From assembly GCF_001514235.1 (NCBI RefSeq), contig NZ_KQ948934.1, forward strand, positions 186,001 to 250,000: a DNA stretch of 64,000 bases, read 5' to 3'. Shown piece by piece: positions 17,171 through 25,171 of this stretch. The first letter of the stretch is position 1; each line of letters starts with the position of its first letter. Made by a program: the position numbers and the translations under genes. The stretch is from Streptomyces caeruleatus (GTDB lineage: Bacteria; Actinomycetota; Actinomycetes; Streptomycetales; Streptomycetaceae). The notes under the pieces were generated by a model. The model was not told the DNA's origin. It ran no database searches and saw only the letters and a list, made by a program, of their open reading frames with translations.

Positions 17171-17538
17171 GCGTACCCCTCGCCCATCGGTTAGTGCTTC
17201 TACGACCAGCTCACCGGGGACGGCGCACCGACCGCCCCCGCAGTGAAGAACGAGCGTGCGTGCCCAGCGGCACGAACGACCCGCCCAAAAAAGGCGACAA
17301 AGCCATTGAGTGGCATTGTCGTGGCCGTTCGGCCGTCGCGACAGGTTGATCCGCGACAGGCCGCTGTGGACTGCGCCACGTTGCGCGTCCTCCGGTTTCG
17401 CCGTACCACACCCACCCCAAACGGGGCGCGTTTTTCCGGACATTGACCGACGAAGTGCCGGGCGACCGAGTGCGGTACAACGATCGGCCAGCCTACCGCG
17501 CGCGGTACGACAACAGGATCACGGGGACGGGTTCACGG
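17171..17538. other. Intergenic/leader region between cobL and cobT
   Basis: A 368-bp stretch between two minus-strand cobalamin genes, with no convincing gene. Apart from the hairpin at 17289-17321 I find no B12-riboswitch core motif that I can support by eye. Confidence 0.4.
17289..17321 (-). terminator. Intrinsic terminator-like hairpin in the cobT leader
   Basis: Arms CGACAATGCCA and TGGCTTTGTCG (minus strand, one mismatch, 11 bp) with a 5-nt loop, then CC and TTTTTT. This is a canonical rho-independent signal, rare in Streptomyces. It could end the cobL transcript or act as an attenuator for cobT. Confidence 0.65.
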
Positions 17539-18750
17539 TCACGCCGTGCGGTCGGGCAGTACCCCGCTGAGCAGGAACGCGACACTGCGCTCGCGCTCCG
17601 TCCAGGCCCGCGTGTCGAGTTCGACGGACTGCAGCAGGGCGCACTCGACGTCGTAGCCGCGTGCGGTGAGGTCGCGTCCGACGATCTCGGCGGCGTCGCG
17701 GGTCGCCGCGTGCGTGACGATGCGCTGTGGACGCCGGTCGACGACGGCGGAGACGACGGCCGCTCCCCCGCCGCCGATGCGTACGACGTCCGGTTCGGGG
17801 AGGTTCTCCAGCGCGTGCGGGGCGGCGCCGTTCACGATCTGCAGCTGGACCCCGAAGGCGCGCGCGTTGGCCTCGGTTCGGGTGCAGGCCTGGGGATCGC
17901 GGTCGACGGCGATGACGGCGGCGCCGGCCCGGGCGGCCTCGACGGAGAAGGCGCCGCTGCCGCAGCCGATGTCCCACACGAGGTCGCCTACGCGCGGGCC
18001 CAGCCGGGCGAGTTGGGCGGCGCGCAGCGGTTCCAGCTCGCCTTCGCCCATGAGGCCGCCGTAGGACTCGGCGGGCAGGGTCCAGCCGCGGGGGCCGGCG
18101 GCCGGGTCGCGGCCGGCGATCCAGTCGCCCGACTCGCGTGCGGCGGCCGTGCCGCCGATGACGATGACGACGTTCGGATCGCGCCAGGCGTGGTCGGCGG
18201 CCTTGTCGGAGGTGACGACGGTGACCTGCTCGCGTTCGCTGCCCAGCGCCTCGCAGATGACGAAGGTGCGGTGGACGCCTTCCAGGAGCAGTCCGAGTTC
18301 GGCGGGTCCGGCGCCCGGTGAGGTGAGGACGGCGACCTTGGTGTGGGCGCGGCACACATTCACCGCGCGTCGCAGGGTGCGACGGTGTGCGACGACCACC
18401 TGGGCGTCGTCCCAGGGCATGCCGGCGCGGGCGAAGGCCGCGGCGACCGAGGAGACGGCGGGGACGACCTCGACCTCCAGGCCGAACTCGGGTGCGCGCA
18501 GGGTGCGTACGACTCCGAAGAAGCCGGGGTCGCCGTCGGCGAGGACCACGGCGGTGCCGCGGTGGCCGGCGATCCGGCGGGCGGCGAGGGCGACGCTGCC
18601 GAGGCGGATGCGCTCGGCGGTGGGCGGCACCTCGGGGAGCGCCAGGTGGTGGGCGGCACCGGCCACCAGCGTGGCGGCGCCGAGAGCGGAGCGTGCCGCG
18701 GCGGTCAGCGGTGAGCCGTCCCAGCCGATCACCGTGACGCGGTCGGCCAT
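17539..18750 (-). CDS. cobL: Precorrin-6Y C5,15-methyltransferase, decarboxylating (CbiE-CbiT fusion)
   Basis: A 403-residue protein with two methyltransferase halves. The N-terminal CbiE part (residues about 1-210) starts VTVIGWDGSPLT and carries LADGDPGFFGV and VPAVSSVAAAFARAG. The C-terminal CbiT part (about 225-400) has LVWDIGCGSGAFSVEAAR, a class I SAM-binding motif. It methylates C5 and C15 and decarboxylates the C12 acetate side chain in corrin ring synthesis. ATG at 18750. The frame is open further upstream without homology. It is separated from cobT by a 368-bp leader. Confidence 0.92.
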   Translation of the reverse strand: MADRVTVIGWDGSPLTAAARSALGAATLVAGAAHHLALPEVPPTAERIRLGSVALAARRIAGHRGTAVVLADGDPGFFGVVRTLRAPEFGLEVEVVPAVSSVAAAFARAGMPWDDAQVVVAHRRTLRRAVNVCRAHTKVAVLTSPGAGPAELGLLLEGVHRTFVICEALGSEREQVTVVTSDKAADHAWRDPNVVIVIGGTAAARESGDWIAGRDPAAGPRGWTLPAESYGGLMGEGELEPLRAAQLARLGPRVGDLVWDIGCGSGAFSVEAARAGAAVIAVDRDPQACTRTEANARAFGVQLQIVNGAAPHALENLPEPDVVRIGGGGAAVVSAVVDRRPQRIVTHAATRDAAEIVGRDLTARGYDVECALLQSVELDTRAWTERERSVAFLLSGVLPDRTA

Positions 18751-18866
18751 CGTCGTCAGTCTCCTGGTTCGCGCAGGTCGTCGTAGGCCAGCCCGAGGGG
18801 GCGGGCTCCGTGAGAGTACCTGTTCGGCGGGTCGGCGCCGCCGGTGGCGGGGGGGTTCGATTCCCG

Positions 18867-19505
18867 TCAGTTCCAGTCGCCGTACGAGGTGAAGCCGCCG
18901 GTGTCGGCCAGTTGCTCCCCGGCGCCGTCGAGGTCCTCCGGCAGGAGGCTCCACACGATGTAGTCGGTGCGTACGTCGGTCCAGGTACCGTCCTCGGCCC
19001 GCACCCGCGCTATGCAGGCGTTGCGCAGCACGCCCTCGCTGATACAGCCGATCTTCTGGGCGACCTGCTGGGAGGCGGTGTTGTCGGCGGCGGTGCGCAG
19101 TTCGATGCGCTCGAACTTCTGGTCGCCGAGGAGCCACTGGGCGGTGGCGAGCGCCGCCTCGGAGGCGTAGCCCTCGCCGCGCGCCCAGGGCGCGATGATG
19201 TACGACATCTCGGTGGACCGCACGTGCCAGTTGGTCTTGGCGAGCTGGACGATGCCGACGAGTCGCTGGGTGAGGAACTCGGTGACGGCGAGGTCGATGC
19301 CCCGGCCGGCCCGCCGCTCGCCGGGGGCGTACTCGGTGATCCAGGTGCGGGCACGGTCCTCGGTGTAGGGCTGGGGTACGGCGGTCCAGGCGCCGACCTG
19401 CTCGTCGTTCATCATCTCGGCCAGTGCGGGCACGTCGTCCTCGTCGAGGGGACGCAGCACCAACCGCTCCGTGCTGATGGAGATGTTGGGGAAGGTGCTA
19501 GTCAT
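18867..19505 (-). CDS. RimJ/RimL-type GNAT acetyltransferase
   Basis: A 212-residue protein: STERLVLRPLDEDDVPAL is the standard start of the RimJ/RimL subgroup, IIAPWARGEGYASEAALATA is the acetyl-CoA loop and DNTASQQVAQKIGCISEG the C-terminal signature. It probably acetylates an amino-terminus or a small amine; the substrate is unknown. ATG at 19505. It is downstream of metQ on the same strand but separated by a terminator hairpin, so it is probably a separate unit. Confidence 0.88.
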   Translation of the reverse strand: MTSTFPNISISTERLVLRPLDEDDVPALAEMMNDEQVGAWTAVPQPYTEDRARTWITEYAPGERRAGRGIDLAVTEFLTQRLVGIVQLAKTNWHVRSTEMSYIIAPWARGEGYASEAALATAQWLLGDQKFERIELRTAADNTASQQVAQKIGCISEGVLRNACIARVRAEDGTWTDVRTDYIVWSLLPEDLDGAGEQLADTGGFTSYGDWN

Positions 19506-19583
19506 GCGCCGCTCCGTAAGCTTCGGAAACCTTCAGGGCCTGCTGAACTGCCCAGCATGCAGCATGAAAGCACTGAGATGCAC

Positions 19584-19620
19584 CACGGGGTCCACACCAA
19601 GTGAAGGTGTGGACCCCGTG
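19584..19620. terminator. Terminator hairpin after metQ
   Basis: A perfect 15-bp stem, CACGGGGTCCACACC and its complement, with a 7-nt loop. It is 46 bp beyond the metQ stop on the minus strand. No T-run follows. Confidence 0.75.
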
Positions 19621-19665
19621 CGTGGCGATACGCGGTAAACGCACCGTCAGATGCGGTCCGGCCGC

Positions 19666-20499
19666 TCAGAACGCCGCGACGACGGCGCCGTCGTACTTGT
19701 CCTCGATGAACTTCTTCACCTCGGGCGAGGTGAGCAGCTTCGCGAGCTTCTTCACACGCGGGTCGTCCTCGTTGCCCTTCTTCACGGCGAGGAAGTTGCC
19801 GTACGGGTTGTCCTTGGGCGACTCGGCGGCGATGGCGTCCTTCGCCGGGCTGAGGTCGGCCTCCAGGGCGTAGTTGCCGTTGATGACGGCGGCGTCGACG
19901 TCGCCGAGGGAGCGCGGCAGCTGGGCCGCTTCGAGCTCCTTGAACTGGAGGTTCTTGGGGTTGGAGGCGATGTCCTTGGGGGTCGCGTCGTAGCCGACGC
20001 CCGCCTTGAGCTTGATCACGCCGTTGGCTTCGAGCAGCTTCAGCGCACGGGCCTCGTTGGTCGTGTCGTTCGGAACGGCGACCGTGGCGCCCTTCTTCAG
20101 GTCCGTCAGCTTCTTGACGCCCTGGGAGTACACGCCGAGCGGCTCCAGGTGCACCGTGGCGTTCGGCACGGCGACGATGTCGGTGCCGTTCTTCTTGTTG
20201 AAGTCGTCCAGGTACGGCTGGTGCTGGAAGTAGTTGGCGTCGACCTCACCCTGCTGGACGGCCGTGTTGGGCGTCACGTAGTCGGTGAACTCCTTGACCT
20301 CGAGGTCGAGGCCGGCCTTCTTGGCGAGCTTGTCCTTGATGTAGGTGAGGATCTCGCCCTGCGGGGTGGGCGTCGCGGCGACCTTCAGCGGGGCGCTCGC
20401 GTCGGAGCCGGAGTCCTTGTCCGAGCCGCAGGCGGTGAGCCCGAGGGTGAGGGCTCCGGCGGCGAGGACGGCAGTGGTGAACTTGGCGGTGTTACGCAC
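19666..20499 (-). CDS. metQ: Methionine ABC transporter substrate-binding lipoprotein
   Basis: A 277-residue NlpA/MetQ-family protein. The signal peptide ends with lipobox LTAC and Cys24 as the lipidation site. Family motifs include LKVAATPTPQGEIL, ANYFQHQPYLDDFNKKNG, VAVPNDTTNEARALKLLE and ALEADLSPAKDAI. It binds D/L-methionine outside the membrane and hands it to MetI. It is the last gene of the metN-metI-metQ operon, 70 bp after metI. ATG at 20499. Confidence 0.95.
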   Translation of the reverse strand: MRNTAKFTTAVLAAGALTLGLTACGSDKDSGSDASAPLKVAATPTPQGEILTYIKDKLAKKAGLDLEVKEFTDYVTPNTAVQQGEVDANYFQHQPYLDDFNKKNGTDIVAVPNATVHLEPLGVYSQGVKKLTDLKKGATVAVPNDTTNEARALKLLEANGVIKLKAGVGYDATPKDIASNPKNLQFKELEAAQLPRSLGDVDAAVINGNYALEADLSPAKDAIAAESPKDNPYGNFLAVKKGNEDDPRVKKLAKLLTSPEVKKFIEDKYDGAVVAAF

Positions 20500-20569
20500 G
20501 AAAAGTGCCTTTCCTTATGGTGATGCGACCCCGTGAGGGTGTTACGGGGAGATCTGAGGGGGGCCGGAC

Positions 20570-21295
20570 CTAGACGGTCTTGGTCGTCGCCGTGGACGCC
20601 TTCAGCAGCCGTAGCTTCGGCCCGGGGCCCGAGTGGCCGCCCCGGCGGTGCAGGGAGCGGGCCGCGTAGTCGCCGGCGAACTGGATGAGGGAGATGACGA
20701 CGGCGAGGATCGCGACGGTCAGCCACATCAGTTCGGTCTCGAAGCGCTGGTAGCCGTAGCGGATGGCGATGTCGCCGAGGCCGCCCGCGCCGACCGTGCC
20801 GGCCATGGCGGAGTAGCCGATGAGGGCGACGATCGTGGTCGTGGTGCTGGCGATGAGGGACGGCAGGGACTCGGGTACGAGGACCTTGCGGACGACGGTC
20901 CAGGTGTTGCCGCCCATCGACTGCACGGCCTCCACTAGCCCGCCGTCCACTTCGCGGACAGCCGTCTCGACCAGACGCGCGAAGAACGGGATGGCGCCGA
21001 TGGCGAGCGGCACGATCGCGGCCTCGCGGCCGATGGTCGTACCGGTGACCCAGCGGGTGAAGCTCATCAGCGCGACCATCAGGATGATGAACGGCATCGA
21101 GCGGGCGACGTTCACGATCTGCCCGATGACCTTGTTGGCGAGGACGTTCTGGAGCAGGCCGCCCCGGTCGGTGAGGACGAGGAGGATGCCGAGCGGGAGG
21201 CCGCCGACGACGGCGATGAGGGTGGACCAGCCGACCATGTAGAGGGTGTCCCAACACGCCTGCTCCAGCAGGGGCTGCATCTCGGACCAGGTCAC
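20570..21295 (-). CDS. metI: Methionine ABC transporter permease
   Basis: A 241-residue inner-membrane permease with about five to six helices. The EAA-type cytoplasmic loop is GLVEAVQSMGGNTWTVVRKV, which docks on the ATPase, followed by LVPESLPSLIAS; AIPFFARLVETAVREVDGGL is also typical of MetI. The start is GTG at 21293-21295, overlapping the metN stop codon (GTGA), so translation is likely coupled. The C-terminus is extended by a short basic tail. Confidence 0.94.
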   Translation of the reverse strand: MTWSEMQPLLEQACWDTLYMVGWSTLIAVVGGLPLGILLVLTDRGGLLQNVLANKVIGQIVNVARSMPFIILMVALMSFTRWVTGTTIGREAAIVPLAIGAIPFFARLVETAVREVDGGLVEAVQSMGGNTWTVVRKVLVPESLPSLIASTTTTIVALIGYSAMAGTVGAGGLGDIAIRYGYQRFETELMWLTVAILAVVISLIQFAGDYAARSLHRRGGHSGPGPKLRLLKASTATTKTV

Positions 21296-22341
21296 TTGGC
21301 ACCTTCCTTCAGCAGAACGGGCTCCTGGCCCAGTACGTCGATCTGCAGGCCCTGCTCGCGCAGGAAGCCGATCGGCACGACGTTGTCCTCGTAGCGGCCG
21401 GGCAGTTCGATGCGCATCCGGCCGACCTGGAGGCCGCCGACGGTGTCGATGGCGGCGCCGAGGATCGAGATGTCGATGTTGTAGGTGCGCGAGAGCTGGG
21501 AGATGACCGGCTGGGTGGCGGCCTCGCCCTGGAAGGTCACGTCGACGACGGTGCGGTCGTCGGCGGAGGCCTCGCCGCCCACCGGGAAGAGGGCGGAGGC
21601 CAGCTCGGAGCCGGGGGTCGCGAGCAGCTCGCTGACCGTGCCGGACTCGACGACGCGGCCGTTCTCCATGAGCGCGGCGGAGTCGCAGATCGACTTCACG
21701 ACGTCCATCTCGTGGGTGATGAGCAGGACGGTCAGGCCCAGCTGCCGGTTCAGGTCGCGCAGCAGCTGGAGGATGGAGCGGGTGGTCTCCGGGTCGAGGG
21801 CGCTGGTCGCCTCGTCGGAGAGCAGCACCTTGGGGTCGCCGGCCAGGGCGCGAGCGATGCCGACGCGCTGCTTCTGACCGCCGGAGAGCTGGGCGGGGTA
21901 GGCCTTCGCCTTGTCCGCGAGGCCGACCAGGTCGAGCAGTTCGAGCGCCTTGCGGGAGCGCTCCTTGCCCGACTTGCCGAGGATCTCCAGCGGCAGCTCG
22001 ACGTTGTCCTGGACGGTCCGGGAGGACAGCAGGTTGAAGTGCTGGAAGACCATGCCGATACGGCTGCGCGCCTGCCGGAGTTCCTTGCCTGCGCGGGGTC
22101 CTCGCCCCGCGAGGGCGGTGAGGTCCTGTCCGGCGACGGTCACCGTGCCGGCGGTGGGGCGCTCCAGCAGGTTGACGCAGCGGATGAGCGAGGACTTGCC
22201 GGCGCCGGACTGGCCGATGACGCCGTAGACCTCTCCTTCGCGGACGTGGAGATCGACGCCGTCGAGGGCGGTGACCTCACGGCCGCGTGAGCGGTAGACC
22301 TTGGTCAGGCCCGTGGTGGTGATCACTGGGGTTTCCGTCAC
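21292..22341 (-). CDS. metN: Methionine ABC transporter ATP-binding protein
   Basis: A 349-residue ATPase. Walker A GQSGAGKS at residues 43-50, Q-loop MVFQHFNLL, signature LSGGQKQRVGIARAL, Walker B VLLSDEATSALD, H-loop THEMD. The C-terminal NIL domain (residues about 265-345; VVDVTFQGE, NIDISILGAAIDTVGG) binds methionine and gives feedback inhibition in this family. The start is GTG at 22339-22341. The 5' leader is long, about 300 nt, and holds a Met/Cys-rich peptide ORF. Confidence 0.95.
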   Translation of the reverse strand: MTETPVITTTGLTKVYRSRGREVTALDGVDLHVREGEVYGVIGQSGAGKSSLIRCVNLLERPTAGTVTVAGQDLTALAGRGPRAGKELRQARSRIGMVFQHFNLLSSRTVQDNVELPLEILGKSGKERSRKALELLDLVGLADKAKAYPAQLSGGQKQRVGIARALAGDPKVLLSDEATSALDPETTRSILQLLRDLNRQLGLTVLLITHEMDVVKSICDSAALMENGRVVESGTVSELLATPGSELASALFPVGGEASADDRTVVDVTFQGEAATQPVISQLSRTYNIDISILGAAIDTVGGLQVGRMRIELPGRYEDNVVPIGFLREQGLQIDVLGQEPVLLKEGAK

Positions 22342-22500
22342 TGTCGAGTGCGCGGCACGTCGTGGGCGCCGGGCACAGGGCGTTCATGGTCGGAGGCAGC
22401 CAGGACGCAGCACGGTTCTCCGGGGCGCGGTGGAACCGGAGAGGAGAATCGTGTGCGCGGGGCGCGGCTCAGTCACCTACGCGGGGCGTACGGGCGGACT

Positions 22501-22533
22501 TGAGCGGGCTCTCGCTTCGGGGCGCGAGGCTCA
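22501..22533 (-). promoter_or_regulatory. Hairpin in the metN leader, just after the leader peptide
   Basis: TGAGC/GCTCA (22501-22505, 22529-22533) stacked on CTCGC/GCGAG (22511-22515, 22524-22528), with a 5-nt bulge. It starts 19 nt after the peptide stop on the minus strand. A second 7-bp hairpin (TCTCCGG/CCGGAGA) lies nearer metN. Either could take part in attenuation. Confidence 0.45.
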
Positions 22534-22552
22534 GCGGTGGTGCGGGGGCCCT

Positions 22553-22639
22553 CTAGAAGGCGCACATTCGACACATACAACGAGCACCGGGCGTCAGGGT
22601 CGCCTCGGTCGCAAGGGTGCGGCAGCTCGTCGTGGTCAT
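22553..22639 (-). CDS. Putative Met/Cys-rich leader peptide of the metNIQ operon
   Basis: A 28-codon reading frame from ATG (22637-22639) to TAG (22553-22555), 211 bp upstream of metN on the same strand. It ends Arg-Cys-Met-Cys-Arg-Met-Cys-Ala-Phe and has a further Cys at position 6, giving four Cys and two internal Met. That is far above Streptomyces average, and the sulfur cluster is at the C-terminal end as in attenuation peptides. Cys21 and Cys23 use TGT, an uncommon codon here, and CTT and CGA are also present. A -10 element 6 bp before the ATG suggests a leaderless transcript. Inference: ribosome stalling on Met/Cys codons controls metNIQ. Confidence 0.65.
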   Translation of the reverse strand: MTTTSCRTLATEATLTPGARCMCRMCAF

Positions 22640-22645
22640 GCGATC

Positions 22646-22675
22646 AGTAAACCAGACCTACGGTCCTTACCGACA
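22646..22675 (-). promoter_or_regulatory. Promoter of the leader peptide-metNIQ transcript
   Basis: On the minus strand TGTCGG (22670-22675), an 18-bp spacer and TTTACT (22646-22651), ending 6 bp before the leader ATG. This is the usual geometry of a leaderless start in actinobacteria. Confidence 0.5.
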
Positions 22676-22677
22676 CG

Positions 22678-22702
22678 CCGCTGTCCACATACCGGACAGC
22701 GG
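22678..22702. terminator. Hairpin after the HAD phosphatase gene
   Basis: Perfect 9-bp arms CCGCTGTCC/GGACAGCGG around a 7-nt loop. It starts 11 bp past the HAD stop codon and just upstream of the metNIQ promoter. Confidence 0.65.
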
Positions 22703-22712
22703 CGGACAGCTC

Positions 22713-23360
22713 TCAGTCGCGTACGGAGATCTCGATCCCGGCGTCCGTGACCAGGGCGGACAGGGCCGACAGGTCCCGCACCACCAGGTCGGCGTCGAGC
22801 TCATGGGCCCGGTGGGTTGTGGTGAACGCCACGGTGGTCATCCCGGCGGCACGACCGGCCTGGAGTCCGGCGGGGGCGTCCTCGAAGACGACGCAGTGCG
22901 CGGGGTCGACGCCGAGCTGCCGGGCGGCGAGGAGGTAGGGCTCGGGGTCGGGCTTGCCGCGCGTGATGTCGTCGGCGGCGATCAGCATCTTGGGCAGGAT
23001 GCCGACGGCGTCGAGGCGGGCCTCGGCGAGCCGCCGGGTGGCGGAGGTGACGACGGCCCAGCGGTCGGCGGGCAGTGAGTCGAGGAAGTCCTTGGTGCCG
23101 GGCAGCAGGTGCACGCCGTCGTTCGGTACGTCCTCGACCTCCAGCGTCTCGATCCGGGCGAGGGCCTCCGGCACGACGTCGGCGGGCAGCAGCTCGGCGA
23201 CTATCTCGACGGCCGGACGTCCGTGCAGCTCGACCCGGCCGAACTCCTCCGTGATGCCGTACTCCTCGGCCCAGCGTGCCCAGCAGCGGTCCACGGAGTC
23301 GAGGGAGGAGACAAGGGTGCCGTCGTTGTCGAACAGGAGGGCGCGTGCATGGATCGTCAT
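22713..23360 (-). CDS. HAD-superfamily phosphatase
   Basis: A 215-residue HAD subfamily IA protein. Motif I LLFDNDGTLV has the nucleophile and acid/base aspartates. Motif II is VVTSATR, motif III lysine is in RGKPDPEPYLLAA, and motif IV is CVVFEDAPAGLQAGRAAGM. The helical cap lies at residues about 18-85. It resembles sugar-phosphate phosphatases such as glycerol-3-phosphate or 2-deoxyglucose-6-phosphate phosphatase, but the substrate is not determined. The Asn in DNDGT (usually DxD) retains both Asp. ATG at 23360. Confidence 0.9.
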   Translation of the reverse strand: MTIHARALLFDNDGTLVSSLDSVDRCWARWAEEYGITEEFGRVELHGRPAVEIVAELLPADVVPEALARIETLEVEDVPNDGVHLLPGTKDFLDSLPADRWAVVTSATRRLAEARLDAVGILPKMLIAADDITRGKPDPEPYLLAARQLGVDPAHCVVFEDAPAGLQAGRAAGMTTVAFTTTHRAHELDADLVVRDLSALSALVTDAGIEISVRD

Positions 23361-23425
23361 GGTCTAGACCCTACGGGGCCGCCGCGGATTGCCGGACCCG
23401 CCCTCCGGCGTCGATCATGACCGGC

Positions 23426-23743
23426 ATGAGACCAGAAGTACAGGCCTTTCTGGCCGCCGGACCGCTGCCCGACGAGGACGCCGAAGGGGACGAGATCGAC
23501 CTGCGGGTGGCGCAGCTGGAGGCGATCAAGGAACCGGTGACGGCCGACGAGGCCCGCGCGCTGGCCGACTGTTTCGGGCCCGACGACTGCTACGGCGTGG
23601 CCTGGACGCTGCTTCATCTGATCGAGACGGGGCCGAACCCGGTGTTCACGGTGCGGCCCGCACCCGATGCCAACGAGTGGCAGCACAGGTTGTGGCAGCG
23701 GTGCGTGAACGCCGGACTCGTCGCCGACGAGCTGTCCGGCTGA
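23426..23743 (+). CDS. Conserved hypothetical protein
   Basis: A 105-residue acidic soluble protein of unknown function. Recognisable features are an amphipathic, mostly helical sequence (DLRVAQLEAIKEPVTADEARAL split by a turn) and a conserved-looking core DDCYGVAWTLLHLIETGP, then NEWQHRLWQRCVNAGL. ATG 23426 is chosen; ATG 23417, three codons upstream, is equally possible, since no Shine-Dalgarno decides. It is divergent from the HAD gene. Confidence 0.75.
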   Translation: MRPEVQAFLAAGPLPDEDAEGDEIDLRVAQLEAIKEPVTADEARALADCFGPDDCYGVAWTLLHLIETGPNPVFTVRPAPDANEWQHRLWQRCVNAGLVADELSG

Positions 23744-23793
23744 CCGCCGGGGTCGGCCGCATCAGGCCTTTTGGGCCGTAATAGGCTCGCCGC

Positions 23794-24153
23794 ATGTTTG
23801 ATGCCCTGACGCTGGTGACCGGGGTCGCCGCGCTGTTGCTCGCCGCCTGGTGCGGCTGGGCGGCCTACCGTGACCAGCCGACGAAGGACTGGCACTTCAT
23901 CGGGATGGCCGTGGTGACGGTACTGGCCCTGGTGCAGCTGGTGGTCGGGATCGTGCTGCTGGCGCGGGGCGAGAAGCCGGAGCAGGGCACGACGATCTTC
24001 GTGGCGTATCTGCTGGGATCGTTCGCGTGCGTGCCGGCCGCGGGCTTCATGTCGCTGGCCGAGCGGTCCAAGTGGGGTTCGGTGACGGTCGCCGCCGGCG
24101 GTGTGGTGCTGGCCGTGCTGGAGGTGCGGCTCTATGACATCTGGGGAGGCTGA
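23794..24153 (+). CDS. Four-helix membrane protein
   Basis: A 119-residue integral membrane protein with about four helices (LTLVTGVAALLLAAWCGW, IGMAVVTVLALVQLVVGIVL, IFVAYLLGSFACVPAAGFM, SVTVAAGGVVLAVLEV). No catalytic motif is visible. Its stop at 24151-24153 is followed one base later by the GTG of the next membrane protein, so the two are probably co-translated and may form one complex. Confidence 0.8.
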   Translation: MFDALTLVTGVAALLLAAWCGWAAYRDQPTKDWHFIGMAVVTVLALVQLVVGIVLLARGEKPEQGTTIFVAYLLGSFACVPAAGFMSLAERSKWGSVTVAAGGVVLAVLEVRLYDIWGG

Positions 24154-24154
24154 G

Positions 24155-24577
24155 GTGGCCGTGACCGAGGACAAGCCGACGCGGCTGATCAGCGGGCCGG
24201 GGATCCTGCTCGTGTGGCTGTACGGCGTGATGGTCGTCGGGGCCGTGTCGCGGTCGGCGTACCAGATCGCGACGGAGTTCGACCGGGCGCCGCTGGCCTA
24301 TTCGTTGTCGGCGGTGGCGGGTGTGGTGTACGGCTTCATCACCTACACCCTGGTGCGCGGGGGCGAGACGGCTCGCAAGGCGGCGCGGGTCTGCTGCGCG
24401 GCCGAGTTGGCGGGCGTGCTGATCGTGGGTACGTGGACCATGGTCGAGCCCTCGGCGTTCCCCGATGCGACTGTGTGGTCCGATTTCGGCATGGGGTACG
24501 TGTTCATTCCGGTGCTCTTGCCGATGTCCGCGCTGTATTGGTTGCGCAAGCGTGCGCCTCATGGGGGTGCCGCCTGA
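24155..24577 (+). CDS. Four-helix membrane protein, partner of the preceding gene
   Basis: A 140-residue membrane protein with about four helices (GILLVWLYGVMVVGAVS, AYSLSAVAGVVYGFITYTLV, VCCAAELAGVLIVGTW, GYVFIPVLLPMSALYWL). I use GTG 24155 because GGGGAGG lies 5 bp upstream; GTG 24161 or an ATG at 24134 overlapping the previous gene are alternatives. Unknown function. The 1-bp spacing from the upstream gene implies an operon. Confidence 0.8.
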   Translation: MAVTEDKPTRLISGPGILLVWLYGVMVVGAVSRSAYQIATEFDRAPLAYSLSAVAGVVYGFITYTLVRGGETARKAARVCCAAELAGVLIVGTWTMVEPSAFPDATVWSDFGMGYVFIPVLLPMSALYWLRKRAPHGGAA

Positions 24578-24628
24578 GGTTTTCAGGCGGCATCCGGTCC
24601 GTTGCGGCTTGTCGCGCGGGCGTTGCAG

Positions 24629-25126
24629 TTACGCCGTGGTTGCGTACGCGCCGGCCGCCTTCTCCAGGACGACCATCGGGACCCCGTCGGCGCCCTTGGA
24701 CGTGCCCACCGCCTCGTAGCCGACCTTGCGGTACAGGCGGAGGTTGCCCTCGCTGCGGTGGCCGGTCTGCAGGCGGAACCTCTTGGCGCCGCGCTGTTCG
24801 GTCAGAGCCGCTTCCGCCGCGCGCAGCAGCCGCGCGCCGATGCCGTGGCCCTGGAGGCGGGGGTGGACGCAGAGCTTGCCGATGGCGGCCGAGCCGTCCT
24901 CGGTGACGCTGCCGCGGACCGAGCCGACGACCTCCTCGCCGAGCCGCGCCACGAAGACACAGTCCCCGGCTACCTCGGCCCGGACCGAGTCCAGGGTTTG
25001 GACGAGCGGGTCGATGCGGTAGTTGCCGTACAGCGCCGCTTCGCTCTGGAAGCACAGGTACTGCAACCTGAAGATCTGCTCCGCGTCCTGCTCGGTCGCC
25101 GCAGAGATGGTCACGCTCATGCCCAT
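24629..25126 (-). CDS. GNAT-family N-acetyltransferase
   Basis: A 165-residue single-domain GNAT: ISAATEQDAEQIFRLQ start, GKLCVHPRLQGHGIGARLLRAAE (acetyl-CoA loop Q-G-H-G-I-G), and NLRLYRKVGYEAVG near the end. ATG 25126 has GGGAGG 9 bp upstream; ATG 25120 is the alternative. The substrate is unknown. It is adjacent to, but 45 bp from, the sigma-like gene. Confidence 0.88.
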   Translation of the reverse strand: MGMSVTISAATEQDAEQIFRLQYLCFQSEAALYGNYRIDPLVQTLDSVRAEVAGDCVFVARLGEEVVGSVRGSVTEDGSAAIGKLCVHPRLQGHGIGARLLRAAEAALTEQRGAKRFRLQTGHRSEGNLRLYRKVGYEAVGTSKGADGVPMVVLEKAAGAYATTA

Positions 25127-25171
25127 GTGCGCACGCCTCCCGCTCACCTGATCGCCTGTAGTCCCCCACTC

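Noticed and set aside
13259..17194. 1311-codon open frame on the plus strand opposite cobT
   Set aside because: It mirrors the GC-rich PEA repeats of cobT; its translation is Gly/Leu/Arg-rich without any domain. It is a shadow.
17200..17415. 71-codon minus-strand ORF in the cobT leader
   Set aside because: It crosses the terminator-like hairpin and has a random-looking composition.
17171..17538. Cobalamin riboswitch before cobT
   Set aside because: I looked for the conserved core and B12 box on the minus strand and found no match I can defend; only the hairpin with T-run is supported.
22553..22650. SAM-type riboswitch upstream of metN
   Set aside because: A GGCGACC...GGTGCT resemblance exists, but the same bases form an ORF with a start, stop, promoter and Met/Cys-rich end, which explains the sequence better. 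An Rfam scan would decide.
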